Shown here: positions 16,745 through 25,954 of the stretch, piece after piece
How positions within the stretch are numbered: position 1 is the first letter of the stretch
How the letters are laid out: the number at the start of each line of letters is the position of its first letter
Assembly: GCA_038043185.1 (NCBI GenBank)
Contig: JBBTCO010000013.1
Span: 1-64,000, forward strand
Length of the DNA stretch: 64,000 bases
Source: UBA5009 sp038043185
Lineage (GTDB): Bacteria > Bdellovibrionota > Bdellovibrionia > Bdellovibrionales > Bdellovibrionaceae
Reading direction: 5' to 3'
The notes under the pieces: model-generated
What the model saw: only the letters and a program-made list of their open reading frames with translations
Database searches by the model: none
Told to the model about the DNA's origin: nothing
Position numbers and translations under genes: made by a program

Positions 16745-17091
16745 TGGTGGAGGCGGGGGGAATTGAACCCCCGTCCGCAAGCGATCCGCGAGAAGGCAAC
16801 TACACACTTAGTCTCTGTTTTAGTTGGTTCTGAGAACTTCCAAAGACAAAATTTCTCAGGCCCTTCCCCTGGAGTTTTTTAAATCGGCGACCCAGAGAAA
16901 CCATCGCCGATCGAGGTGACTAAATGACGTTCTTTTCGGGTTCGCCACCACAACCCGAAAGAACGAGCGGCTTAATTAGGCTGCTAGTTGGTAATCGTTG
17001 CCAATTACAAAATGCCCGTTTTAACGAGGTCCTCAGGCGCCTCGGTGTGCTCCCTCTGCTTCTGCACCCACGTCGAAGCCATGTCGCCCCC
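16745..17091 (-). ncRNA. ssrA: tmRNA
   Basis: Read on the minus strand, the RNA begins GGGGGCGACATGGCTTCGACG and ends CCCCGCCTCCACCA with an encoded CCA and a T-arm-like GGTTCAATTCC, the two tRNA-like halves of tmRNA. The tag frame (17002 down to 16976) reads GNDYQLAA and stop. The tag rescues stalled ribosomes and marks products for proteolysis. A GNDY start to the tag fits delta-type bacteria such as Bdellovibrio. The length of about 347 bases is normal for a one-piece tmRNA. Confidence 0.96.
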
Positions 17092-17364
17092 AAATTGTGC
17101 ACAAAACAGAAAATGAAAAACAGATGAAGTTAAACTCTATTTAAAGAAATTCAATACTAAAATTTTGAATAGGGCTGATTTACTTTTTACCCAAGATCAT
17201 TCGCCAAAATTAGTGAATATCAGTCCTCATTTTAAGCAAAGCGACGAAGCAGATAAATTCAACGCATTTTCAGAAGTTATCAACGCTCTCCACAGGGTTT
17301 TCCACAGACTGGACTAGAAAAATGAGCTTCTATGTCACTTAATTTCGATTTAATGAAAATGCCG

Positions 17365-18447
17365 CTACGCTTCTTTAAGTTCGTCCAAAGCTGCTAAAGC
17401 TTCAATGGCTAACTGCGAAATCCCCGCTTTTTGCGGGTTTGAAAGAATATTTTTCAGCTTCTGCTCATCGCCACTCAAAGGCAAAAGTTCGGAAGCAGAG
17501 TTTCCTTCATTAGTCGATTTTGTCACCGCAGCAGAAGGTTTCCCCTCGGTGACTGGAAACAACTGAATATTGAGCTGATATACTTTGTCGCCTTTGGATT
17601 TTCCTCGAGCGATAGAATTATCTTTGTGAATGCTTTTTCTCATCTGACGAAGTTTGAATTTTATTTCTTCAAATTCTTCTTTGGTTAAACACATCGTCAG
17701 AGTGCCAAACTCTCTTTCATTAGCTTGATCTTCGTACAAAGATTCCAATCCTAAATACATCAATTGAGTTTGCAGTTTTCGAACTAAGGCCACAGGAATA
17801 TCATCGGCTGCGTCCATCAGTTGGTGCGCCTTTTTAATTTCGCCAGTTGTGGCGTCCTTAACAAGTTCTCCACTATTCAATAAACTCTCAAGAGCCGTTT
17901 CAATTTCATTTTCAGAGGCTTTTCCACGCAAAAGTTTTTTCAAAGATGAAATGTTGAACTTAACCCCTTGCATGTCGACCATCGCATAAATAACCCAGGC
18001 CGCCCAATTGGGAACTTTGTTCCAAGTTTTCTGATCGATTTCACCGCTACGAAGTTTTTGCACGACTCGCATTTCCGAGATCTTTTTCAAATGCATATTT
18101 CGTTCAGCCGGTTCCGAAGTTTGAGTGAAGTTCACCAAGTGAACAAACTCTTCGGTTTGCTCTTTACTCAAGGCTAAAGCCCGGGCGAATTTCAAAATCA
18201 TATCATCTGACAAATTTCTTCGTCCTTCGATAATCATTTTCAAATAATTCGGCGACTTAATGTCAGCAGCCGCCGAAAACATTTGGTAATTGTAAGGACG
18301 AATATCCTTTTTCGTTTTGCTTCGCTTATATTCATAAAAGTCAGCCAAGAATTTGCGGTAGTCCAAGTAATCCGAGACTTGCGGAGATACTAACGAAGAA
18401 TCTGAATTCTCTTTGCTTTTTGTAAACTCACTTGTTCCCGTACTCAT
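17365..18447 (-). CDS. TIGR02147/DUF4423 family protein
   Basis: The protein (360 residues) opens with DYLDYRKFLADFYEYKRSKTK, the hallmark of the TIGR02147 family. It continues with a helix-turn-helix-like SPNYLKMIIEGRRNLSDDMILKFARAL and a LTKEEFEEIKFKLRQMRK region typical of DUF4423. These proteins are numerous in Bdellovibrio and Fibrobacter and are thought to be regulators; no target is known. The start at 18447 follows GGGGG by six bases and is better than the upstream GTG at 18459. Confidence 0.88.
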   Translation of the reverse strand: MSTGTSEFTKSKENSDSSLVSPQVSDYLDYRKFLADFYEYKRSKTKKDIRPYNYQMFSAAADIKSPNYLKMIIEGRRNLSDDMILKFARALALSKEQTEEFVHLVNFTQTSEPAERNMHLKKISEMRVVQKLRSGEIDQKTWNKVPNWAAWVIYAMVDMQGVKFNISSLKKLLRGKASENEIETALESLLNSGELVKDATTGEIKKAHQLMDAADDIPVALVRKLQTQLMYLGLESLYEDQANEREFGTLTMCLTKEEFEEIKFKLRQMRKSIHKDNSIARGKSKGDKVYQLNIQLFPVTEGKPSAAVTKSTNEGNSASELLPLSGDEQKLKNILSNPQKAGISQLAIEALAALDELKEA

Positions 18448-18501
18448 TGAAACCCCCACTTTCTTAGTTCAACCAAGACCCAAGAATTTGTCTAACTTTT
18501 A

Positions 18502-19080
18502 TTAGTTTAATCGCAAATTTATTGTAATTCGACCGACGTAAGTCGAACCATTCAACCGCAACGCCAAAGATCCAAGATCATATCCAAAAACATGGCGATA
18601 GATTGGGAACAAAGTTGTAAAGCTATTAATATTGTAAGCTGTAGCTTCAACCATTCCATTAACTAGCAATTGCGTATTTGCTCCGTAATTAGACTGACTT
18701 AGCTCAACAGTTACGGACTCAAGAGCATAACCTTGCGCCGAGTAACTCAGATTCGCCATCTGATCGATATAAAAAGTCTCATTGATTACATATCGATTAA
18801 TATAAAGAACTCTTTGGATGTACTGGACTGGGTTTGGGTAAACCGGTGCACCATAAATTGGGCCTGGATAAACTGGACCTGGGCGCACTGGGCCAGGGCG
18901 TACAGGACCTGGATAACCTGGATTTTGTCGTCCCGGAGGAGGTCTTCGTCCTCGGCCTTGGTCCCTGTCATTACGTTCATCGTAACGAGGTGGGTTTATG
19001 ATTTTGAAGGAATTAGCAAGCGCATGGGCGCCTGTTAAAGTAACGATAGCTGCTGTGAGTAAAAGTGTTTTTGGTGTCAT
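18502..19080 (-). CDS. Exported protein with Pro-Gly repeat region
   Basis: A signal peptide (cleavage near HALA) is followed by an Arg/Asp-rich stretch, then a low-complexity PGPVRPGPVYPGPIYG region of about 35 residues, then a beta-rich C-terminal domain of about 100 residues with several Tyr/Asn residues. The Pro-Gly segment is probably a flexible surface linker. No family is recognised. It is separated by 54 bases from the TIGR02147 gene and may be co-transcribed with it. Confidence 0.7.
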   Translation of the reverse strand: MTPKTLLLTAAIVTLTGAHALANSFKIINPPRYDERNDRDQGRGRRPPPGRQNPGYPGPVRPGPVRPGPVYPGPIYGAPVYPNPVQYIQRVLYINRYVINETFYIDQMANLSYSAQGYALESVTVELSQSNYGANTQLLVNGMVEATAYNINSFTTLFPIYRHVFGYDLGSLALRLNGSTYVGRITINLRLN

Positions 19081-19173
19081 CTGTCCCCCGGTATTTGGTT
19101 AATTACGTGTTATTCAACGTCAATTACCTAACTGAGCAAGGGACATGCCTATTAATACAGAGTCAAATTGGCT

Positions 19174-20346
19174 CTAATTTAATTCATTAAGTTCTATTTC
19201 ATTCAGATCAATTATCGAATTAACTCGACGAGTAAAAGTCAAAGTGAAGGTGTCGACAGGATAATTCGCATAAGACCGTGATGACAGCTGCAGTTTCATC
19301 CTACCAATACCATCGTTCATGACCAATCTGACGGTGCCTATCGTGTTTGATAAATTCATATGCAGCTTTTGATTGTTTGCATCGTAGCCAAATCGAGACG
19401 CAGTTTTCTTTGCTGGGACATTCATCGAGATTCCTGCTCGAGGAGCTACAAGCTCTCCACCGAAAGCTAAGAATTCTTTATTTAATCCCAAGATTTGCAA
19501 ATCATATCCCGAGGCGCCGTTCACAACTTCAAAAGTTTGCATTGTTATGGAATCAATTTTTGTTTTTGTGTCGCGGTTCAAAGCGGAACTCATAAAAAAG
19601 TCTTTAAGGACTTCAAACTCTGGGTTACCTGAAGAATCCACCATTTCAAAATGCACATCAGCTACTGAATTGCGAACTAAAATTTTAACATTAGATTTAG
19701 TGACTCCCTTAAGAAGATCCACAGAAAGAAGAATATTCGAGCAAGTTTTTTTGCCCACATCTAAATCTAGACATTGCATAGTGCCCCGAACATGGCCACT
19801 TCCAGTAGATTTTATACCTTGATATGAATTCAGCACATTCAGTTGAGATAAATTATTATCAATCAAAACCCCCAGTACGTTGTAAGCAACTACTGATGAT
19901 CCTTCTTTGACTTTAATTGTAGCCCCAGCCTCTTTAGTGGATAGGCTTTGAAAAAAATCAACACCAACAACAGATTGAGCTAATCGTTTATTCGCTTCTT
20001 GTTCATTCGCAGAAACACCAGCTTCGAGATGGCTCAATAAAGCAAGCGTGTTATCTGGCGAAGAGCTTGTGTAAACTAAATCATTTTGAGCAGGGCCCTT
20101 TTTGTGGCCGTTTTTATTGCCATTTCTATTGTCGCTTCTTGCTCCAACATCTCTGTGAGTGCCACCCAATGGTGGAGGTGGCGGTTTTATGGGTCCCTGT
20201 GGTTGCTGAGCTGGCTGTTCAACCGAAGAAACTGGTTGAACCGGAGCCGCAACTTCTTTTGGGTCTTCTTTTTTCTTTCCGCAAGCAGATAGCGTCAATG
20301 CCCCCACGGCGACCGTTGCTATTAGAAAAGATTTAGAGAAACACAT
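19174..20346 (-). CDS. Exported lipoprotein, unknown
   Basis: A lipoprotein signal with lipobox LSAC (Cys22) is followed by a Lys/Pro/Gln-rich linker including PIKPPPPPLGG, and then a 280-residue domain made of repeated beta strands. GGAGG precedes the ATG. The linker suggests a domain held away from the membrane. The preceding minus-strand neighbour is also exported and Pro-rich, so both may be envelope components, but I recognise neither family. Confidence 0.75.
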   Translation of the reverse strand: MCFSKSFLIATVAVGALTLSACGKKKEDPKEVAAPVQPVSSVEQPAQQPQGPIKPPPPPLGGTHRDVGARSDNRNGNKNGHKKGPAQNDLVYTSSSPDNTLALLSHLEAGVSANEQEANKRLAQSVVGVDFFQSLSTKEAGATIKVKEGSSVVAYNVLGVLIDNNLSQLNVLNSYQGIKSTGSGHVRGTMQCLDLDVGKKTCSNILLSVDLLKGVTKSNVKILVRNSVADVHFEMVDSSGNPEFEVLKDFFMSSALNRDTKTKIDSITMQTFEVVNGASGYDLQILGLNKEFLAFGGELVAPRAGISMNVPAKKTASRFGYDANNQKLHMNLSNTIGTVRLVMNDGIGRMKLQLSSRSYANYPVDTFTLTFTRRVNSIIDLNEIELNELN

Positions 20347-20487
20347 AAAACCTCCACAATTTTCATTTCATGACGTTCGTATCTATAGCAAGGCTGGGAC
20401 CAAAGGAAATTTGCTTTAAAAGCAAATAATCCACTCGCCACGTAAAGATCCTTTGACTTTGGCTGTAGTTTTTTCACAATCGTTGAG

Positions 20488-21147
20488 ATGTTCAGCGAAT
20501 TAACGCCCCTGTTACATGATGGCAAAAAATTAACAAGACACCTTTCTTGTCTATTTATATTTGCACTTGTGCTTGGCTTGATTTCGTATTTTTTCTTAGA
20601 TCAAGACTTAGCGGTTTTTTTTCGTAAAGAAGAAAACATGTCTTTATGGATTTTGGCCCGTGAGGTGACCAACATTGGCTTAGGCCAACATTATTTTATC
20701 TTTATTTTTTTATTTCTAGGTTTTCTCTATTATAGAGGTCAACGAACTTGGCTTAAAGCCTGGGCCTGGAACTCTTTGGCTGCTCTAAGCCTTGCTGGCC
20801 TGTTCTTGCTTTTAATGAAATATCTTTTTGGCCGCCAACGTCCTCACATTTCGCTGGATTCTTCGCATGGGACATTTGAATTTTTTAATCATCATTGGGA
20901 CTACCAATCTTTTCCTTCAGGACATGCCCAGGTGTTATTTACCGTGGCCACCCTTGTTGCTGTGCTTGATCCCAAACGAAAATACCTGTGGTATCTATTA
21001 GCCCTTCTGTTTTCCTTCACGCGAGTCATTACCTACAGTCATTTCACCAGCGACGTAATTGCTGGAGCCTTCATCGGTGTTGCCGGGTCTCTTTTTGCGC
21101 TTTATTTGATGAATCGCTACAGCCGCTTTCCGCTTTTTAAAAAATAA
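20488..21147 (+). CDS. PAP2-family membrane phosphatase
   Basis: The 219-residue membrane protein has about six membrane segments and the three phosphatase motifs: KYLFGRQRP (K-x6-RP, about 111-119), PSGH (about 142-145) and TRVITYSHFTSD with the catalytic His. Enzymes of this type dephosphorylate phosphatidic acid, undecaprenyl pyrophosphate or phosphatidylglycerol phosphate at the membrane. The substrate cannot be told from motifs. The gene converges on the YgjP-like gene, with overlapping 3' ends (31 bases). Confidence 0.92.
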   Translation: MFSELTPLLHDGKKLTRHLSCLFIFALVLGLISYFFLDQDLAVFFRKEENMSLWILAREVTNIGLGQHYFIFIFLFLGFLYYRGQRTWLKAWAWNSLAALSLAGLFLLLMKYLFGRQRPHISLDSSHGTFEFFNHHWDYQSFPSGHAQVLFTVATLVAVLDPKRKYLWYLLALLFSFTRVITYSHFTSDVIAGAFIGVAGSLFALYLMNRYSRFPLFKK

Positions 21148-21881
21148 GAATCCATATATTTCATTTTGAGTTCTTTTTCTTGAACTTCAAAATGGGGGCA
21201 ATATTTTTCGACAAGTTGCCAAAAGGATTTGGAATGATTCAAATGCCGCAAATGAGCCAATTCATGAATAATCACGTAATCAACAATCTGTGAATTAAAC
21301 ACAATGAGTTTCCAATTGAAATTTAAAATTTTTTGACTTGAACAACTGCCCCAACGTGTTTTTGGAGCTCGGAATTTTATTTTCTTTGGATAAAGCTGCA
21401 TTTGCTGTGACCACACATTTACTTTTTCGTGAATCCAGGCCCTGGCTTCTTTTTCGTAAAATTTTAAAAGTAAATCCGGACAAGGATAAATTTCCTGCCG
21501 ACTGTTGGCTGACCATTGGGACTGTGGCACATGCAACAAGAGCTGGTCTTCATGGACAGACATAAAGGGCTTTTTATTTAAAGTTAAAACACATTGCAAT
21601 TTAAGCTTGCGGCCTTGAAATGGAAAAATCTCCCCTTGTTTTAAAACCGGGCTTGGGATTTGGTCTTTCATTTTTTCATAATTTTCAAGATGCTTTTTGA
21701 GCCAATTCTTTTTTGATTCTAAAAATGATTCGATGCTGTGTTGTGAGGTTAATATTCCTGTTTTAACAAGTATGGGACCATCTAAACTTAAACTGATCGT
21801 CATTCGACGCCGAAAAGCTTTGCGTTGAACCCGCACAGGCCAAGAAGCGAATTTAAATTCCAAAGATTGAGATGACTTCAC
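21117..21881 (-). CDS. YgjP-like zinc metallopeptidase (DUF45)
   Basis: The zinc site HELAHLRHLNHSKSFW (about residues 205-220) with a preceding RWGSCS motif (TRWGSCSSQKILNFNWKL) defines the YgjP/DUF45 family. The N-terminal part has the usual beta-rich nucleotide-metabolism-like lead (RRRMTISL). Members are often linked to restriction-modification or DNA metabolism; the function is poorly known. Length (254) is typical. Its last 31 bases overlap the convergent PAP2 gene. Confidence 0.9.
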   Translation of the reverse strand: MKSSQSLEFKFASWPVRVQRKAFRRRMTISLSLDGPILVKTGILTSQHSIESFLESKKNWLKKHLENYEKMKDQIPSPVLKQGEIFPFQGRKLKLQCVLTLNKKPFMSVHEDQLLLHVPQSQWSANSRQEIYPCPDLLLKFYEKEARAWIHEKVNVWSQQMQLYPKKIKFRAPKTRWGSCSSQKILNFNWKLIVFNSQIVDYVIIHELAHLRHLNHSKSFWQLVEKYCPHFEVQEKELKMKYMDSYFLKSGKRL

Positions 21882-21927
21882 GTAAAATAGATTAACAGGA
21901 TTGTTTTGCTGTGTCAGTCTTCAATTG

Positions 21928-22869
21928 ATGAATTTTGAAACACTAGATCCCCAAAATGTTTTGGATGCCGCGGAAGTTTCCGGGTTTATACCCACCGGGG
22001 AATTTACCCAGCTGAACTCCTATGAAAATCGAGTGTTTCATATTCGTTGCGAAAATCATCCCGATGTTATTGCCAAATTTTATCGTCCTCAACGATGGAG
22101 TAAAAAAGCAATTCAAGATGAGCACAATTTTTTATTGGAATTGCAAAAAGAAGAATTGCCTGCGGTAGCGCCTCTTGTTTTAAAAAATAAAAAAACAATT
22201 TTGGATTTTAAAAAATTTCACGTCGGCTTTTTTCCTCGCGTATTAGGAAGATTACCACAAGAACTGCTGGATTCCGAGCGCGCCCAGGTCGGTCGTTTGC
22301 TGGCGCATATTCACAATATTGGCTCGCGGAAATCTGCATCCTCGCGACCCTTTCTGGATGCGAATTATCCTGGCGGATGGGAAACCTTAGATCTCTTGCA
22401 GGCTTGGATTTCACCCGAAATGCGTGATCGCTATAGCGCAGCAGCAGAGCTTATTTTAGGAGCTCTGGATGAACTCAACCCAAGTGATGAATTCATTCGC
22501 ATTCATGGGGATTGTCATCGCGGTAATTTGCTTCATAATGGAAAAAGTTTTTTTATTGTCGATTTTGATGATTTTTGCAATGGGCCGGTCATTCAAGATT
22601 TTTGGATGCTTTTAAGTGGCGATAAAGAATACGAAGACCAAGAGAAAGAATTTTTCTTACAGGGATACGAAGAACTTCGTGAATTCCCGCACCACCAATG
22701 GGAATGGATTCCTCTCTATCGAGGCCTTCGTATTATTTCCTATGCCGGCTGGATCGCCAAAAGATGGGAAGACCCATCCTTTCCGCGAATATTTCCCGAA
22801 TTTAATTCTTATCGTTATTGGGCCGAAGAAACCGAAGCCCTCGAAAAACTCGCCTGGAGTTTAACTTAG
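21928..22869 (+). CDS. srkA: Stress response kinase SrkA/RdoA (YihE) family
   Basis: The 313-residue protein has the YihE pattern: SYENRVFHI near the N-terminus, IAKFYRPQRWS with the ATP-binding Lys, catalytic loop IHGDCHRGN (about 191-199) and metal-binding FFIVDFDDF. E. coli SrkA is a Ser/Thr kinase of 328 residues that helps survival under oxidative and Cpx-type stress. I chose ATG 21928 because family proteins begin shortly before this; the frame extends upstream without a good start. It is divergent from the YgjP-like gene. Confidence 0.9.
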   Translation: MNFETLDPQNVLDAAEVSGFIPTGEFTQLNSYENRVFHIRCENHPDVIAKFYRPQRWSKKAIQDEHNFLLELQKEELPAVAPLVLKNKKTILDFKKFHVGFFPRVLGRLPQELLDSERAQVGRLLAHIHNIGSRKSASSRPFLDANYPGGWETLDLLQAWISPEMRDRYSAAAELILGALDELNPSDEFIRIHGDCHRGNLLHNGKSFFIVDFDDFCNGPVIQDFWMLLSGDKEYEDQEKEFFLQGYEELREFPHHQWEWIPLYRGLRIISYAGWIAKRWEDPSFPRIFPEFNSYRYWAEETEALEKLAWSLT

Positions 22870-22913
22870 TCGCTCGCCTTAACAATTAGCAACTACTGGT
22901 ACACCGAAATGTT

Positions 22914-22967
22914 ACTCACAAAGATGGCAACATTTATATTGACAACTTTGTGAGTCCGCTTTTAGAT
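22914..22967 (+). promoter_or_regulatory. Promoter with embedded inverted repeat, probable autoregulatory operator
   Basis: ACTCACAAAG (22914-22923) and CTTTGTGAGT (22946-22955) are a perfect ten-base inverted repeat. Between them lies a perfect -35 box TTGACA (22939-22944), and 17 bases on a weak -10 TTAGAT (22962-22967). The downstream gene encodes an HTH protein, so a repressor bound here would block RNA polymerase. The start codon at 22975 is about where transcription would begin, so the mRNA may be leaderless. Confidence 0.68.
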
Positions 22968-22974
22968 CATAGGT

Positions 22975-23469
22975 ATGAAACAACTCACTGAAGAAGAATT
23001 GAAAAGAGCTTTTTATTTTTGGCATCAAACTTATGAGTCTGTGCAAGAAGACAAAGAATTGGCTCCATTTTTAAATGAAGAAATCCAGCCTCGACAAGGC
23101 TGGCTAAAAAAGGCGCGAAATGGGCTTTTTTTATCAACGCAAACTGTCGCTTCAAATCTAAAAATCAGTAGAGCCGCCTATGCAAGATACGAAAAAGGCG
23201 AAGAAACAGGAGCCATAACCATTGCGACATTAGCGAAAGCCGCAGAGGCCATGGATTGCGAACTTGTTTATGCTATAAGGCCAAAAAACAAAAAGCCTTT
23301 CGCGCAGGCGGTGTGGAAAAAACTGTTGGCGGCAGCTCGCAGCCATCCCTGGCTCCAGACCTGTGACCAGAAAAAACGCGCCACAGCTCTTGCGACAATC
23401 GCAAAAAATTATATGACTGACGCAAAATTCCGCAGGAAACAATCCTGGTCTCAAAGAGCCAATAAATAG
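22975..23469 (+). CDS. HTH regulator resembling mobile mystery protein A
   Basis: The 164-residue protein has an XRE-like helix-turn-helix (about 45-90: RQGWLKKARNGLFLSTQTVA, ISRAAYARYEKGE) followed by TIATLAKAAEAMDCELVYAIRPK, close to the pattern of mobile mystery protein A (TIGR02612). That protein usually precedes a Fic-domain partner, protein B, which is missing here. The C-terminal 60 residues are basic and helical. A perfect inverted repeat spans its promoter, so it probably controls itself. Confidence 0.78.
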   Translation: MKQLTEEELKRAFYFWHQTYESVQEDKELAPFLNEEIQPRQGWLKKARNGLFLSTQTVASNLKISRAAYARYEKGEETGAITIATLAKAAEAMDCELVYAIRPKNKKPFAQAVWKKLLAAARSHPWLQTCDQKKRATALATIAKNYMTDAKFRRKQSWSQRANK

Positions 23470-23522
23470 GTGACTGTAAATCAAATACTCATTAAACTTT
23501 TTCAACAACCCCAGAGGTACTT

Positions 23523-24749
23523 ATGAAAAAAATTAAAGTAAATCAGCCCGTGGTCGAACTGGATGGCGATGAAATGACACGCATCATTTGGTCATTCATT
23601 CGAGAAAAACTAATTCTTCCCTATCTTGATATCGATATTAAGTATTTCGACTTAGGAATGGAATCTCGAGATAAAACTGGCGATAAAATAACCATTGAAT
23701 CCGCTGAAGCGATTAAAAAATATAACGTTGGAATCAAATGCGCAACAATCACGCCGGATGAAGCTCGAGTTAAAGAATTTAACTTGAAACAAATGTGGAA
23801 ATCACCGAATGGCACTATCCGAAATATTTTGGATGGAACTGTTTTTCGCGAACCCATCATCATGAAAAATGTTCCGCGCTTGGTTCCGGGATGGACAAAA
23901 CCCATCATGATCGGTCGTCATGCCTTTGGCGATCAGTATCGCGCCACTGATTTTGTAACTAAGGGTAAAGGTAAATTAACGATTACTTTTGAACCCGAAA
24001 GCGGAGAAAAAATTTCTTATGAAGTTTATCAATTCAAAAGCGACGGCGTGGCTATGGCCATGTATAACACCGATGAATCGATTCGAGGTTTTGCAAAATC
24101 TTGTTTCAATATGGCTTTGCAAAAAAAATGGCCGCTGTATTTTTCTTCAAAAAATACAATTTTGAAAAAATATGATGGTCGCTTTAAAGATATTTTTGAA
24201 GAAATTTACCAACAAGAATTCAAAACAAAATATGAAGCAGCGGGAATTACCTACGAACATCGTCTTATCGATGACATGGTCGCAAGTTCGCTAAAGTGGG
24301 ACGGCGCTTTTGTTTGGGCCTGCAAAAATTACGATGGCGATGTTCAATCGGATACGGTGGCCCAAGGTTTTGGCTCATTGGGTTTGATGACCTCAGTGCT
24401 GATAACTCCCGATGGAAAAACCATGGAAGCTGAAGCTGCTCATGGAACTGTGACCAGACATTATCGCATGCATCAGCAAGGCAAACCCACCTCAACAAAT
24501 CCGATCGCGTCAATTTTTGCTTGGACTCGGGGTTTAGCTCATCGTGGAAAATTAGATAACAACAATGAGCTCATTCATTTTTCCCAAACCCTTGAACGCG
24601 TTTGTGTGGAAACCGTTGAGTCTGGAAAAATGACTAAGGATTTAGCTGTTTGCATTTATGGCGACAAAGTAACTTCGGATAAATACCTTAATACTGAACC
24701 CTTCTTAGAAGCCATTAATTCAAATTTACAAAAAGCACTTTCACAGTAG
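23523..24749 (+). CDS. icd: NADP-dependent isocitrate dehydrogenase
   Basis: At 408 residues, with the start KVNQPVVELDGDEMTRIIW, the substrate region SPNGTIRNILDGTVFREPI, IGRHAFGDQYRATDF and the late AAHGTVTRHYR, this is the eukaryote-like (class II) NADP-isocitrate dehydrogenase. It converts isocitrate to 2-oxoglutarate and yields NADPH. The stop codon overlaps the GTG of the following MFS gene by one base, so icd heads a seven-gene unit that contains a LuxC-like reductase, which would consume NADPH. Confidence 0.96.
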   Translation: MKKIKVNQPVVELDGDEMTRIIWSFIREKLILPYLDIDIKYFDLGMESRDKTGDKITIESAEAIKKYNVGIKCATITPDEARVKEFNLKQMWKSPNGTIRNILDGTVFREPIIMKNVPRLVPGWTKPIMIGRHAFGDQYRATDFVTKGKGKLTITFEPESGEKISYEVYQFKSDGVAMAMYNTDESIRGFAKSCFNMALQKKWPLYFSSKNTILKKYDGRFKDIFEEIYQQEFKTKYEAAGITYEHRLIDDMVASSLKWDGAFVWACKNYDGDVQSDTVAQGFGSLGLMTSVLITPDGKTMEAEAAHGTVTRHYRMHQQGKPTSTNPIASIFAWTRGLAHRGKLDNNNELIHFSQTLERVCVETVESGKMTKDLAVCIYGDKVTSDKYLNTEPFLEAINSNLQKALSQ

Positions 24750-25954
24750 TGAGCTCACCCTGGATTGACATTTTAAGCGAAAAAAATGCCAGGGTGCTGT
24801 TTATATCTCAAGCCTTTTCACAAATTTGCGATAAAACAATGTCGATTGGCTTAGTGTGGACTTTAGTTTCAAAATATTCTGCTGAAATTTTACCCTGGTT
24901 TTTATTTATTGGATTTTTACCTCATCTTTTGATGTTTCCCTTTGCGCCAGGTTGGATTCACCGTTGGTCTCCGTTAAAAACAATTATCGGCGCTGATTTT
25001 TTTCGAGGACTTGTTTTTCTAATACTGCTTGTCAGTCTGTTTTTATTTTCAGAAAAATATTTTTTAATATCGCTGCTTTTATGTAATTTTTTGGTTGGAA
25101 TTGGCAGCAGCCTATTTAATCCCGCTATACTTTCATTGCCGCCCTTGCTGGTGAGCGAAAAAAATATACTGGGACTGAATGTGTTGATCGATTTGTGTTT
25201 TTCACTCTCAAGCGTATTTGCCGCTGCATTGGCTATTTTCTTATTAAATCACACCTCGATTCAGACTCTTATTTTATTTAACACTTTGTCATTTATTTTT
25301 TGCGGCTTTTATCAAATGACGATAAAACAAAAACCATCCCTACAAACGGAATATTCGCCGACAAAAACCGACAAAAGCATTCTTATGAAACATGCTGATA
25401 TAAAAAACTTACTGCTCTTGTTTCTGATGGTTAATATCGTCATGGCTCCTTTGTTTTTATTTTTACCTTGGTATGCAAAAAATATTTTCAGTGGACAAGC
25501 CTCGGATTTGGCTTGGTTAGAAATCAGCTGGGCCATTGGATCGGTCATTGGTGGCTTAGGTCTGGTCGTGTTTCAGAAAAAAAATGGTCCAATGAGGATT
25601 TCAAAAATATGGCAAACGATTTTAAGTTTTGGAATCATCCTGGTCGCCTTTGCTTTATCAAGCCAATTAATTGTAGCCTGCTTGTGGCTGATTGCGCTCG
25701 GCATCTCGCTTTCAGTGCTGAATGTAAATGTCCTGACCTATTTTCAAAAGAAGTTAACCGAAAGAGAGCTCCCCTCGGTCATGACGGCTGTAAACTTAAT
25801 TAGCGCTGCATCCATACCCATATCCATGTTGATATCAGCTTTTATTATTCCCAAGGTCTACGTGCCAACGATGGCCCTGGCCTGTGGAGGCTTGGTTTTG
25901 CTACTTGCCCTTGCCTGTGCCTATTTATTTCAACAAAATAAGGAGACGCAATGA
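24749..25954 (+). CDS. MFS transporter in the icd-lux-like operon
   Basis: A 401-residue polytopic protein with about twelve membrane segments and the long central loop after segment six that marks MFS permeases. It begins with GTG sharing one base with the icd stop codon; the next gene overlaps its own stop by four bases. The absence of a clear sugar or drug signature leaves the substrate open. From the operon context I would guess export of the lipid-like or acyl product made by the neighbouring enzymes. Confidence 0.85.
   Translation: MSSPWIDILSEKNARVLFISQAFSQICDKTMSIGLVWTLVSKYSAEILPWFLFIGFLPHLLMFPFAPGWIHRWSPLKTIIGADFFRGLVFLILLVSLFLFSEKYFLISLLLCNFLVGIGSSLFNPAILSLPPLLVSEKNILGLNVLIDLCFSLSSVFAAALAIFLLNHTSIQTLILFNTLSFIFCGFYQMTIKQKPSLQTEYSPTKTDKSILMKHADIKNLLLLFLMVNIVMAPLFLFLPWYAKNIFSGQASDLAWLEISWAIGSVIGGLGLVVFQKKNGPMRISKIWQTILSFGIILVAFALSSQLIVACLWLIALGISLSVLNVNVLTYFQKKLTERELPSVMTAVNLISAASIPISMLISAFIIPKVYVPTMALACGGLVLLLALACAYLFQQNKETQ

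Noticed and set aside
16625..17127. Three short frames over the tmRNA gene.
   Set aside because: They arise from the tmRNA sequence and its flanking repeat; the RNA gene is certain.
17280..17312. TTATCAACG, TCTCCACAG and TTTCCACAG as DnaA boxes of a replication origin.
   Set aside because: Each deviates from TTATNCACA, no AT-rich unwinding region or dnaA/dnaN genes are near, and the tmRNA promoter is expected here.
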